Source: Coniferiporia sulphurascens
Lineage: Eukaryota > Basidiomycota > Agaricomycetes > Hymenochaetales > Hymenochaetaceae
Length of the DNA stretch: 64,000 bases
Reading direction: 5' to 3'
Assembly: GCA_002794785.1 (NCBI GenBank)
Contig: NBBA01000014.1
Location: forward strand, 1,054,001-1,118,000
The translations under genes were made by a program, and so were the position numbers. The notes below the pieces were generated by a model. It had not been told where the DNA came from, searched no databases, and saw nothing but the letters and a program-made list of their open reading frames with translations. Shown here in pieces: positions 23,780-37,590 of this stretch. How positions within the stretch are numbered: the first letter of the stretch is position 1; each line of letters opens with the position of its first letter.

Positions 23780-25584
23780 AGATGGGGCTAGGGGATAGGG
23801 ATAGGGATAGGGCCGGGAAGTACGGACGGACGGGCGGGCGGGCGGGGAACAGGCGGTGTGGGGTAAATGGGTCGGGGCGGGGCGGGGGGTGATGATGTCG
23901 CTACGTCCCGTCCCGTCCTGTCCTGTCCCTAGATTCTGGATTCTGCGGCTGAGGCTCGTTCGACGGCGTGGGGGACCTTGGGAATCGAGCTAATTTCTAA
24001 TTCTCTTGATCTTTTTACGGGGGAGGAGGGGTGGGTAGCTTCGACCTTTACCTAGCCAATTCAGATTGCGGCGCCCCCCTCCGACTCACAATCTCCGAGA
24101 GACGGGCGACGGGGAGACGTGCTCCTGGGCCCTTGACCTGATAGAACTCGTCCCCTATTTTCTTTTTCGTGAATGTCGTGAAGTCTAGCTTTGAGTTTTT
24201 TGTTTGAGTTTTTGTATTTTTTTCTCCCTGTCTTTCTTTCCCTTCCGAGTCTTTATCTTCCCTCTCAGGCGCTCTTTCCTTCAGTTTTTTTCTTTTAATC
24301 TTCGCTCGAGTGGTGAGTTGAGTTGAGTTGAGTTGAGTTGTGTATAGTTACAGCCCAGGTCTTAGGTTCCCCTGTCTTTTCTATCTTCTATCCACCTATC
24401 TCTACCTACCTACACATAAATGTCAATTCCGTTTTCCGGTCAAAGCAATTCACGATCACAATCACAGTCACAGTCACAGTCACAGTAATTCGTCCGTCGC
24501 AGCTCCCAAATAGAAATCGGAAACCAGAAACCGAGACACCCAGACCCCGCTAGACAAGACAAGTTAATCTGGCAAGAAGAAAGAAAGGTATTACGAGTAC
24601 ATGGTATATTTATTATGGATCCGACTTTTAGTGGCTACTAACTTGAAGTATCTGAAGAAAAAAAAAAACGAAAAAAGGAATAGTCGAACAGTTGTTGGCA
24701 AGCTCTTGAGAACCCGAAACCCGAAACACCACTCCGCGAAGTTGGAAGCATACGTACTGTATGCACTAACATTGTAGTCATGAATCTATCTGCATATGGA
24801 CGTCCAATCGCTTCCGACACTTTACCGACTAGTGACCGCACCAAGTTCCACTACTTAGTAGTAGTGTAACGACCCCAAAGAAGAAAAAAACACTCGCATT
24901 AATTATACTGGTCTTAATGGATATTTCGCCGTCAAATTACCTGCGACGCGACGTCGAACTAGAGCGAGCGCGCGCGCGCGCGTCTCAGATATAAGTTGAA
25001 CTAAAAATCCATGCACTGAAAGAAACCGCCATAACTATACATTGTGAAATAATGCGTGACGTCACGTTGGCATTGTACATGTACGGCCAGATGAAAGTTG
25101 CAATAGAGGAGTCAAGTGAGTAGAAAGGGGGCGGAGGTGTCGCGCGCGTGAAGAGAATAAAGCAAGTAGTGTAGTAGTGTTTAGAAAGAGGAAAGAAAAG
25201 AGTGAGCATGAATCTGGGGGGGAAACAGGAGGAGGAAAAGAGGCGATAAGATAAATATATTGCTGTGTTGTCAATACGGGGACCAGTGCGTAATGTGGGG
25301 TAGTCTGGGAAGTGTAAACGAAAAGAACTCTCAAGCGCGAGGGCAAGGGAAATGCAAGGCGGTAAAGCAGTTCTGTATATACTGGAACGACGAGGCAGTG
25401 CGTTGGAAACCGGATAGGAGTGTGAAAATATGGGAACAAGGCGAAAATACAATGATGATGTAGAGGTAGAAATGGGGACGAACTCTGGCAGAGGAGAAAA
25501 ACGTGTAGCCGGAGAAATTGACGTTCATATAATCCCAGAACGACCAAGCGAAATTTAAAAAAATGAACCAAGCCCTCTCGAAGC
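23780..25584. other. Long convergent 3' region with simple repeats
   Basis: About 1.8 kb lies between the 3' ends of the kinase and LDB17 genes. It holds GGGATA repeats (about 23793-23815), a GGGC run (23830-23850), GTTGA pentamers (24313-24340), a CACAGT run (24463-24488) and a GC dinucleotide tract (24965-24982). The minus-strand ORFs at 24985-25610 are low-complexity and show no domain; I treat them as chance. Confidence 0.55.
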
Positions 25585-28049
25585 TCACGAGGGCACGATG
25601 TGATGCACACGACTCAGCGGGCTCGGTGTCGCCCGGGACGACGCGATCGTCGTCATAGTCGCGCTGCCCGTCGTTCGCATCGTGCCCGGCCCTGCAGGTA
25701 TAGCAGGCGGTTTTCGCCGCTTCGGCGGTGCCGGCGGCGCAGCGCGGTGATGCTGGGGCGAGGAAACAGCCTTCCTCGCTGACGGGGTGGGCGTAGCGAC
25801 CAAGGGCGACGGCGCGACGATGCTATCAACGACCTGCCCGAGCGAGTTCGTATGTGCGTTCGGGCTGATGCTCACTCCTCCAGGCTCCGAGTGTGTGGTC
25901 ATGTGAGTGTGCGCATACACGTGCGTATGTATGCGCGAAATTGAAGACCGTTTGCCGTTTGCGTTTGTCGGAGTCACCGCGCCCGCGAGCTGATCGAGCG
26001 ATGAAATGGAAGATGGCAAGGACGAGGTGGATGAGGACGCGGGATTCTGGTCGGCAAGTGCGGGCGCACGCTGTGCCTTTGCAGACGGCGTTTTCAAGCT
26101 TGACGTATGCGGCGAATTAGGCATAGACGACGCGGAGGGCAGCGATGCACCAATGTCCGTAAGGTTCAGCGTACTAGCGTTTCCTGGCTTCCCTCGCCCC
26201 AAAGCCGACCCCCCGGAATGCGATCTGTTTTTAGAGCTGTATGCCGGGCGAAGATTCTCAAAACTCCTGCTAGTCTTGATCATTTGACCTCTATCTCGCT
26301 GCTTTGACGCCCGCGCCTCAGTGGACGGCGCCACATACTCACTTTTCGACGCCGACGCAACGCTTTCCACACCCGGACTACTGGGACTGGCCACCCTGGC
26401 AAATCCAAAGCTAGGGGTACTACTGTCGCTGCACGGCGACTCGATCTTCCGCAGCTGTACACACCAATCACCCGAAAGACACCGCTCGACAAGACGTTTC
26501 GTAGTGGCGTTGATGTCGCGTATATTGGGATGTCCAACTAACGATTCTAGTGTGCGCACAATTTGCGGCCGCTTGTATGGCACCGATCGGAGTTGAGTCC
26601 GAGTGAGGAGAGGATGGAGAACACGAAGATAGGTGTGCCGCAACTGGATTTAAAAATACCAATTAGCCAAAAATGTACACAGAGATAAGTGATGAACTTA
26701 CTGATTCGCTTTCCTCATCCAGGTCCACCAGCTCTCGTAAAAAAACGTCGATAAGCACGCAAAGGTCGTTCGTGTAGAAGTACTCTGTAGTACCCTTTGT
26801 CGTGAATAATAAGTAAAGTATTTTCAAAACCAAGAGCTGCATGCACAGGTCCTCTGGTGACCGCCCTAGGATTGAAATCAGTCGAGACTACGAGGAAGTT
26901 AGTTTAATGATGTACCTGCACGATTCAGCATAAAAATCATGTTCTCTCCAAAGGTCTTGCTTGAATTTAGACGTCGCATTAAGACACGTAGGACGCGATT
27001 AGTGTCCTCTGGCCGAGAGTGCCTTTTGTCATGGTGTGTAGCACCGGGTATCGGAGATCCAGTCGAAAGCGAAGCAACCATGAATTGCTCGTTTAACGCA
27101 ACCTTGAGGGGAAAGGAACTTAGGACAGAAGAAAAGTTGTTGAAATGACAGCTTACGATTAATTTAATGAGGGAGTAATTTAAACTTTCGTCTTGCATAT
27201 GTCTAGTCTGTTCGACCAGGTCAAACAGGTGATCAATGAAGTCGTCGTCAAATAGTCCTGCAGATGAAAAAAAATTGAAAAGGTCAAAATCACATAATAT
27301 AGCCATTTAGTCATCACCCACGTAAATCTAATACAGAGAACTTTTGCACTCTGCAAACTTCGTAAAGGATCCCGACAGCGAGCAAACGTAAATTTGCCTC
27401 GACGGGCGCTGACAAGACCTTCGTCCAACTGGCATTAGTCACGGAATCTTCCACTTCAGGATCGAAGTCCAGCGAAACATGGTCCATTAAGAGGGGCAGA
27501 AGAGGTTGCCACTTTTTGTGCGAACGCAGGAAGCTCTGGTGGTTGCGACCATATTGCAGCAGGACTTGGTAAATGATAAGCTGTGTGTGCGGGTCTGTAG
27601 TCTGTGTTTCAAGTTGAATCCGTCAATCACGGGAAAGGGAGAGGGTCCTGACAGGAGGCATTGCGCGCGTACCTTTTCCGCATCATCTAGCAAATGTTCA
27701 CGCATCCTCTCCGAGTGGAACGTGAAAAGCTCGCCTTGTAATAGGAGGGAGCACGCATGTTCGAGCTGGACCGGAGTCTGAAGGTATTGCTCTGGGAGGA
27801 TATTAGAACATGTTGATGACGGTCGGCACGCGACTGACCATGGTACGTAGCACAGAACGAGATAAAGCGGGCAAGCGTGGCGTCCAGTTGTGCCAGACTC
27901 GCATCGGCGGAGATGTATAGTATGTCCTCGAGCTCTAGCGCCGACGGTGAGTTGGGGCATTATATTCCACATGGCACGTAAAAATGTTACACACCTGTCC
28001 AGAACTGCTGGGCGTTTTCGATCAGGTAGACGATACCTAGTACTTCCAT
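25585..28049 (-). CDS. LDB17: Ldb17/Dip1/SPIN90-family actin regulator
   Basis: The protein belongs to the SPIN90/Ldb17 (DUF2013) family; fission yeast Dip1 and mammalian SPIN90 activate Arp2/3 to start linear actin filaments, and budding yeast Ldb17 acts at endocytic patches. The start MEVLGIVYLIENAQQFW joins across an intron to ELEDILYISADASLAQLD. Middle exons include PVQLEHACSLLLQGELFTFH and SWTKVLSAPVEANLRLLAV. The signature region is EYFYTNDLCVLIDVFLRELV followed, after an intron, by RHTYLRVLHPLLTRTQLR and DINATTKRLVERCLSGDW. The last exon is long, Ser/Pro-rich and disordered, with a likely SH3-binding stretch (PPAPPKRRKPP). The stop is TGA at 25585-25587. It appears complete over about eight exons; not every junction was checked. 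Confidence 0.87.
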
Positions 28050-28656
28050 GATACAGACAAGCAGTTAAAGGTCTCTTCGCTGCGTACGGTTTGCGTGTTC
28101 GCACACTTCCACACTGGGCGGGGGGGGACTTAAACGCGATGAACCAGCACCTGACCGTGACGGTAAGAAGACAGAGTACGGAGATTAAGCTCCCAGGTCA
28201 GATGAATGCACCCAAATTCGGACTGGTCAGGAATTAAAGCTAAGTTCTCCTGGGAACACTCGGCACTACTTGTCGTCGTCTTCGTGCGTCGTCGCTGCGT
28301 GTGTCGACAACGGCGTTGTGAGCACGTCGAGCGGTGAGCAGGGCTGTGGAAGAGATGGTGGAGACCCGAGGCTTAGCCGAGACTCCCGACTACTCAGGTT
28401 CCCACGCCTGCTTTCTTCCGTCCCTGCGCCTTTTACGATAGTCTACCCGGTCTGGTACTGCAAAGCTGTGGTACAGAAATCAATTCATAGTTGACCTTGT
28501 CAAGTAATAATGGAAGACAGGTAGAGCCGTATGTGCGCACTGGTAAAGCGTAAATGCGTACAGGTAAACAGAATATATATATTTGATGCAATTACACATG
28601 ATGCAGTGGAAACTGGTATCTACTAGTACTAACTCGGGAAAAACTAGAGCTTGAAC
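28050..28656. other. Intergenic region LDB17-PEX3
   Basis: It holds the LDB17 promoter and the PEX3 3' flank, both genes being on the minus strand. No gene is recognised; the 74-codon plus-strand ORF at 28270 shows no features. Confidence 0.5.
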
Positions 28657-30732
28657 TCAACGCAGGAGACTGTCATAGTTAGAATAGATTATTGCGGATA
28701 AAGCAGTTATTTCTTTCAGTTCTGCTACACTCTGCAGAAAGTGAAAAAACAATTAGGAAGTATTCAAAAACACAGTCAGCACAAACGGAGAAACGCACAT
28801 CTACGAGCTCATTCGGCATTGTATCGAGAGCAGAGTGTGCCCAACGGGCAAGCGCAGGGAGAAGGTTCGCGAGACGCGGCTTCTCCACTTCCGTATTCAT
28901 ATCCGAATCTGCACCGCCGAAAGCGTCTCTACGCAAACCGTCGAACAGCACGTCCGTCGCGCGGTCGAGTGATACCTCGAGCACCTGTGCGAAAGCAGGA
29001 GAAATCACGGTTTCGCGAAGCTCCCCGAGAAGGCGCGCGAAAGTAGGATCAGATTCCGGGTTTTTGTGCTGCTGATGCGATTGGGAGGTCGATGATGAAG
29101 GATATGATTGGGAACCCGAAAACAGGGGTGGATTTGATGTGTGGGTGGTGCGGTAGCCGGTACGCCGCCTTCGCTGAAGACAAGTGCGAGCGTTTCGGGG
29201 GTAGGGGGTATCATAGTAGACAGGAAACTTGATACATAGGTTCAGTATTGCTTCCCGGGAGAGCGAAGGAAAAAGTCATACTTTATCTTGCGCTCCGTAC
29301 CTTCATAAGTGAACTCATGCTCTACTCGCCGCCGTACGTCACAGACCAAGCGATGGAGCTCCATCGGCCCAAGTCTCGATTTTAACGATACCCTGAACAC
29401 CGATTAGGACGAGAGCGAATCACGAAAACGATGAAGGACTTGCCCTTCAAAGACCTCTTCAACGCTCTTCCGCACCCGCTCCCCGACGTCCTTCCACCCG
29501 ACATACAGCAGCCACCAGCTCAGAGTCAGGAATTTGTGTTCCGTCTCCGGCGTCGTGAAATCAGTGTCCTGACTATCCTCCTCCAGCCATCTCTCCAGAT
29601 TACCATTTGTACCAGTGAGACTATTTAAAAGCAGCGAGGAGATGGACATCTGCATCATGCGGCGCTCGCGGCGCTTCTCCTCTCGGTGGAGCTGGAGGAC
29701 AGACTGAACGTACTTCAGGCGGCCGATAATGTTAAGTTGTATAGTCGTGAGGAGGGTAAGGAGAGTGGTAGAGTAGACGATCGTTAATATTCGGGTGAAT
29801 GCTACGAAGAAAATCAGCAAACTGCCGCTTTCCGTAAATTAACCAACCCTCACTGAGCATTTTCACTTCGTGCCATAATTCAGCTTTGGTTTTTGAGCTC
29901 AGGGGAGACAGTTCGGGCTCGCTGCTCTCAGAATGACTCTGCGGAGATAGGTTGGCCAAGAGATCGGTAACACAGACTAAATACTCACAGCACGCGAATG
30001 GCCCTTCTCGCTTACGCTCGCGCTTGTTGAAGGAAGTGAAACACTGGCGGATATCGATACCGACACATCCGTCCCAATATTCGACAAGGGAGACTCTAGC
30101 GTCGGCGAGCGCCGCCCGATCGGCGGGGAAGGGATAGCGAGCGCAGGACCCGTGGACGTTCCAACCACCTGCGAGCTAAACTCCTCGACCCAACTCTGGG
30201 CCTGAGTCGACGGCATGCTCATAATCGAGTCGTCCATCGCGCTCGAACCTGCATCCACACTTGCCGACTGCGTCCCCGCGTTTGACGGCGGCGCCTCGCC
30301 CACCAGTTCAATGCTCGATGCGAGGCTCGACTCCGACGCAGCTGCGTCTGGCGAGTGCGCACGCGCACGCTGAAGACGTGAACGCGCTTGCAGCTCGCGC
30401 GTGACGCTCTCTACGTCCATGCCAGCAATGACTGCGCTGCCTAACGTTGGAAGATGCGTCATGACAGTGAACTGAACATCCTCTTGGTTCTTCTGAAAGC
30501 GCCGGCGCAGGCTGGCAATGCAGACATACCGTTATCGTCCAGCTGAAAAAATATCATATGTATGTATGGCTCACTTTTCGCGCGTGTTTTGCATCTGGAC
30601 GGCCTGTTCGCGCATTTCCTCGAGCCTCTCAGTGATGTATGCCCCCGTCATGTAGATCGTCCCTGCTACTCCCGCTGCGGTGAAAAAGGCCCCCCTCCGT
30701 TCGTAGAAGTAGTTTCGTATTCGTTCGAACAT
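28657..30732 (-). CDS. PEX3: Peroxin 3
   Basis: Pex3 is the peroxisomal membrane anchor that docks Pex19 for membrane-protein import. The N-terminus (MFERIRNYFYERRG) has basic residues followed by a single membrane segment (FFTAAGVAGTIYMTGAYI), the usual targeting unit. Later segments are LRRRFQKNQEDVQFTVMTHLPTLG after the first introns, a Ser-rich insert near residue 120-230, ELWHEVKMLS, TRILTIVYSTTLLTLLTTIQLN and YVQSVL. Further on come GPMELHRLVCDVRRRVEHEF near 29350 and the C-terminal RLANLLPALARWAHSALD. The final exon rebuilds NELVDSVAELKEITALSAIIY and stops at 28657. The disordered insert makes it longer than yeast Pex3. It appears intact and lies downstream of SPT5 on the same strand. 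Confidence 0.92.
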
Positions 30733-31155
30733 CGTGTGCAGGAGTGAAGGCGGCAAATTGCGCCCCGGGGGTTAGAAGGGGAATCGTTCGGGGCTGTTCT
30801 CGAATGAGACCAATGATCCAAACTTCCTTTCAAAGCTGACCAGTCCCAAAAGCAAGTCTCAATCACGATTGAACGTCGACAGTTCCTCAGAGTAGTTTTC
30901 GACCAAGTTTTCTCAGGACAGAATACGAAGAGCGTTGAACGTGCAGACGGCAGGCAAGCCAGGCCGAGCAGTGCATAACGCCGCGCGCAAAATCACGCGC
31001 CTTCAACCGCACACACGGTCCCGGTTGAGTCTTTAGACTTAATCTGCGGCAAATTCCGCTCAAAAAGTTCATTATGGCCGACTACTTATCGGTCGGGGTG
31101 AAATACAAAGAAAATAATAAGATGTAAAGGACCTCCGAGACTCGTGTAGCACCGT
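30733..31155. other. Intergenic region PEX3-SPT5
   Basis: It holds the PEX3 promoter and SPT5 3' flank. No gene, repeat or RNA is recognised. Confidence 0.5.
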
Positions 31156-34100
31156 CTACCTCTCGCATGCGGCCAGGAGAGTTTTCTCCACGGGCCCGAC
31201 TAAACCGTGCGTTTCGCTGTGCAGGAATATAGAACGTCCATCCATTATTTCGCTCACAATTGCCCGTAACCCCTTGTTCTCGCCCGCGAGAACAACGCAT
31301 TCTTCACCGGGTTCTGGCGGATGCGGCACGAGGTACTGCACGGGCACGCGGTGCTCGCCCGATTTGTCCGGCAACACGTGTACAAGCGCGACAGAGAGCT
31401 CGTCTTTGTTCATGTCGAGCACCGAAACTACCACGGCTTGCTTGTCCTCCAACTTGCCCTCTAACCATTCTCGACCGGGAATATTCGTCCCTGTGATATC
31501 GACGATCATGCGGTCGGTGCAATTATGGCCGAGCTTCCACCATGTTGATATATCTACGTTATACAAAAAAAATAAACCTCTGCAGCGCTTGACAGGAGAG
31601 TGCTTATGAGCTTACCGTCTACGGTCCTTTCATTGGAGCGGTACGTTCCGTCATTCGGGCCGGGGAAGGGTGTGTCTGCACTAGCCGCAGGCGTATGGGG
31701 GAAGGGATTGTGATACCCAGGTGTATCAGCCGGAGGCCATGTTGCCGAGAACCCTCCATCCTCCCAAGGAGTGGGCGCACTTGCCGCGGGTGTCTGTGCA
31801 GAATATGGAGTTGGCTGACAAGAAAAAATCAGCTGCGGTGCGCAAGGTGATGTTAGTTTCTAAGCATACCGCTGAGAATGTTTCACCCCATGAATCCCCA
31901 CCACCCCATGTAGACGATGTTGATGTGGTGGGCTGCCACTGCGGACTCGCAGCACCACCACCCCAGCTGTTAGATGCTTGCGTATTCGGCACATACGCGG
32001 GCGTCTTAGCCTCGACGTTCCACGCAGGTGTGCGTCCACCGTCTGCTGCGTACGGGTTCGGCGTTCGCGAAGCGGTATTCCATGCAGGTGTACGCGCCGA
32101 GGCATTCCATGCGGGTGTCTTCCCGCTATCCGCAGCATACGGGTTCGGTGTACGTGCGCCCCATCCAGGTGTGCGTGACGATTCGCCCGAAGCGTAAGGA
32201 TTTGGTGTCCGTCCACCGCCCCAAGCAGGCGTCTTCCCACTCGACATGTACGGGTTTGGAGTCCGTCCTCCACCGCCAAATCCTGAGGGAGGACCCATAG
32301 AACCAAATCCGCCCCCTCCTCGCCCGAATCCACCTTCTAAAGGCTCCGTCTTTCCGTCCGGGCTGTGATAATGGTTAAAAGATTTGTCAGAAAAAACTTT
32401 AGTTGCTCACTTTTTGCGCCTTAATTTTTCCTTGTCAATGGTGATAATCCTGTTGCTGACTTGGAGTTCCACTCGAGCAATGGGACCGTTGGTATCCTTG
32501 ACAAGGCCCTGGTAGCCCTTGTGCGGGCCTTTGATCACGACAACTCTGACGCCAATCATACGGTCTCGTGGACCGCGGCTCATCTGCGAGCCTACCATCC
32601 CTCCACCCGCACCACCGCTAAGAGCGGGGTTCATCTTCGTAAGATCGACCGTCCCCGGTTTTGGCACATTGCCCTTCGGAGCGAGCGAAATAAGCGAACG
32701 TGCGCGCGTGACGAAAACGCCCTCGTTTTCGTGGCTTTCACGATTGAAAAGAAACGCGAAGAAAGATTGGTGGATATGTAATACTTGACCCTTGCGCCCC
32801 TGTTTCCGCGAAATATTAATGATGTCTTTGCAACAAAATCTTAAGTAACTTACCTCTCCGTCAACTTCCTTGACATTATCGTGAATGCGAAGTTCGTGAC
32901 CCTCTGAATCTGTCGCAATAGCGCGGTTTGAGTCGCGGCGCATCGAGATTTGATGAGGCTGCACCAGCCGAACCTGCCCATTCTGATCCAAGACACGGAA
33001 AGAGTCTCTCTCCGTTTTGAAGATGACCCCGACTGTTTGCAAGCTGATATAATTCAGAGTAAATTCCGTAGGCCTAGCGAAATATTATTTTGTATAAACT
33101 CACTCTAGTTGAACTAGATCGTGCAATTCATAGTTGCCGACAATATTCGTACTCGAACCGACCTCCGCAGCTTCACGTAAGTCCTTGGAGAACACAGATA
33201 CCTATTCACATTGTAAGCATTATTTCTTCCCATTCTTAACCGAAATTTAAAACTTACTTCTTGCATGGACATATCTGACAAGAAAGTAACCACATTGTCC
33301 ACTACAGAAACGACTAGACCTGTCTCGTCTGCGTTCTGACCAGACATGACCTTAACGTGGTCTCCAAGCTTGAAGCGCTTTCGTACACTACGCGCAGGGA
33401 CGTCCACTTTCTGACCTTCGATATCCACCCCGATGGCGCGCATAGTCACAACGTCATTGGAAATCGAGTCTACTACACCGTGTACACCCGCTTGTTCACC
33501 CTCGAAGACCTCAACGTGGTCTCCGGGTTGCAAAACCAGGATCGCCTCCTTCTTCGCCGCCTCCGCAATAATCGACAAGTCAACGTTCGTCTCGTGCTCC
33601 GCGCCATCCTCGTGCCGCGTGAACTTCATGATCTCATCCAAAGTAGGATTTACGTTCTCCAATATGAGTGCAGAGAGTTTAAAGTCCTTTTCGATGAACC
33701 CGTCACGGAATGTATCATTGTTGAACACGTACACCTGATTGCGCTTTGCGACGGCCCGTCGACCATGCGCTTTAACAACTTCCTCATAATTGAATAAATG
33801 CTGAGCTGGTCGAGATGTTTGCGACAATCCAGCTCCCTTCAGCTTCCGCTTCTTCCCGTCAGCTGAGACGATCTCATCTTTCGGGTTGAGGTCGATGCGG
33901 GGCACGAACTTCAAACCGACTTCCTCTCCATTCTCGGCGATGTCGATGACCTGAGCAAGGTCCCCGCCGTACTTACCGCGCCTAATGCGTACCCAACTTC
34001 CGGGAGTAATGGCCGTATCCTTCTTTTTAATCTGTAGCAGGCTCGCCATCTCCACGATTGGGACCAGTGTGATACCACGGCTCTGGAAAACACCGACGAG

Positions 34101-35015
34101 GCCATTGATCGCCTGGCTGACCTCCTGCGAGCTCCGTGCCTCAACATAGATCATCCCCGGAAGTGAATCACGTTGGAAGGCAGAGAGAATTTGAAGGGGT
34201 TTCGCGCTGAACTCTTGATCCATGGCCTTGCGCATGAGACTGAAGACAAGGTCTCGCTCTTTACCGGGCTATTTAATAATTTAATTTAAACGCGAAGCAG
34301 GCGCGGAATACAGCACTTACCCTGACTCGCACTTGCCAGAGATTGGCATCCTTGACGGACGGCATAAGCAGACGCTGGGGGATCTCATTCATGTCGCCTG
34401 TGTATCTTTGTGCGGTCGGCCTGTATCGACGAGTGACATCCTGAGCTATTCGCGCGAGGTCTTCATCGTTAAGCTCGCGCTCTCTCCTATCCAAGCGAGC
34501 ATGGTCTGCTGCCCGGCGGTTTATGTCGTCCAAGTCCTCCCCCTCCGGACCAGCCTCCTCGAAGAAGCCATCTTAAAACAAAGCACACTAAGTATACGAG
34601 CGTCAACGAATTAAAAAAGATAGCGATACGCACCCTTCGCATATTCCTCGTCTTCCTCTTCGTCGTCATCTTCGTCATCTACGTCGGCGACCAAGTCGAG
34701 GAAACGGTTAACCGTTGAGCGCTTTTGGCGCTGCAAGCTGATTCAGAGTCATTCTCTTCTCGCTGGCGGATGACATACCTTACGCCTCTTCTTCCCACGC
34801 GCCTCGCCAGGGTCATCATCTTCCTCCTCGTCCTCTTCGTCATCCTCCTCGTCCTCTTCATCGTCCTCTTCGTCGTCGTCCTCCCTCCTTCGCTGCTTCT
34901 TCTTGAGTCGTTGTCCGCCCTCGCGACCTCCTTCGTCGCCATCCAAAACATTGGTCCCTTCCTCCTCTTCCTCCTCCTCATCGCGTCGTACAGGCTCGTC
35001 TTCAAAGTCGGACAT
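31156..35015 (-). CDS. SPT5: Transcription elongation factor Spt5
   Basis: Spt5 pairs with Spt4 (DSIF) and clamps RNA polymerase II during elongation. The N-terminus is very acidic (EEEEEEE near residue 13 and long Asp/Glu runs). The NusG-like NGN domain starts LWQVRVKPGKERDLVFSLM and ends GITLVPIVEMASLLQI. KOW motifs follow: PGSWVRIRRGKYGGDLAQV, PGDHVEVFEGEQAGVHGVV, LGDHVKVMSGQNADETGLV, GRKGQVLHIHQSFFAF and VVVIKGPHKGYQGLVKD. The C-terminal repeat region has about ten TP-centred units alternating RTPNPY with K/RTPAW types, the expected targets of Cdk9-type kinases. A last KOW-like domain (GEECVVLAGENKGLRAIV) precedes the stop at 31156. The gene is complete across about ten exons. Some glutamate/aspartate tracts near 34800 are repetitive at the DNA level. 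Confidence 0.95.
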
Positions 35016-36062
35016 GGCAGTGGTGGTGGTCAGTGAGAGACCCGGTGTAGACTCTCAATTTGTAGTATGGCTTCAAGTTGTTGCGGCAATCCGAACGGGC
35101 GCAATGCACATTTCCTAATATAGAAATGTAAAACTTCGATTCCTCAGTATGGGAAGTTGTTGTACAGCCACAAAAGATCCAATAAGGCGAATTATACGTC
35201 AAGCATTCCTTTCTCGGTTATTTTCATGAACGACTTACTAAGCGTAAACCGACACTCGACTGTGGTACTTTGCTTGTTGCTTTAATGGTTACTGTTCACC
35301 CCTCTTCTGTTGGCGGGCAATGTATCCATCAAAATGTCTCAAAGACGTGTATTGTGTATGCCTTTTCAACGTAACGAATGATTCTGGAGATGCTGCGACG
35401 AGCTGAGGGGAACAGTGTCTAGACTCTAAGCAGGACTCGGAGGCACGACGTACAATCAAGGTCACTCTGACCCTTGAGCCTGGTCACTGTAGTCCTTAGT
35501 GGGGGACGATACGAAGAGTCAAACTGCGCTCCATCCTTCAGAGTCCAGACAGATTCGTGAACATCGAAGCGGTCATCGATATGATTGGTATCCAGAGCCA
35601 ATCGCTGCACGCAACGTCTTTCGTACTCCTTGATGGCACAATTCACAGCTTGGCTCTTCCGGTGGCCTTGAAACTTGGACTTGCGGACCGCTTTTCTTAG
35701 AAACTGAGTTACGGGCCGCCTGTTAGCAAGCACACGACCTCTTGCGGCGAAATTTTCGCAAAAACAAACATTGCCCAATATTCATCTTTGGGGCCTACTG
35801 AATAGTTGTCCTTTCTTCTCTTATTTTCCGTGTGACGAATCCGCTGAGATTCCGGACCTCGCGGGAAGATCAATTTCCTTGACATAAATCTGCCTTACGG
35901 GCCGTGCTTCGTTTCAGGTCTCGTCCTCGGTTGCGTGACCCGTCCACACAATTTCACGTCAAGCCGGGCCCATGGCGGCAAAATAAACCGCTCGCAATAT
36001 TTCTCCGAATAAGATAAATAGATGGCCCGTCCCATCCTACTCACCAACCATTGTCTGTCACT
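35016..36062. other. Intergenic region with one unidentified ORF
   Basis: It holds the SPT5 promoter and the upstream region of the first GH43 gene. A minus-strand ORF at 35419-35778 (119 codons, starting MGNVCFC) has protein-like composition but no recognisable domain, and may be a relic or chance. It is not called as a gene. Confidence 0.4.

Positions 36063-37590
<1,528 letters not shown>

Noticed and set aside
23793..23815. GGGATA repeats as telomeric sequence
   Set aside because: There are only a few units in an internal gene-rich location, and the motif differs from the fungal TTAGGG unit.
24985..25610. Overlapping minus-strand ORFs of 155 and 182 codons downstream of LDB17
   Set aside because: The composition is low-complexity, no domain or splice structure is visible, and two frames are open at once, as expected by chance in this T/C-rich strand.
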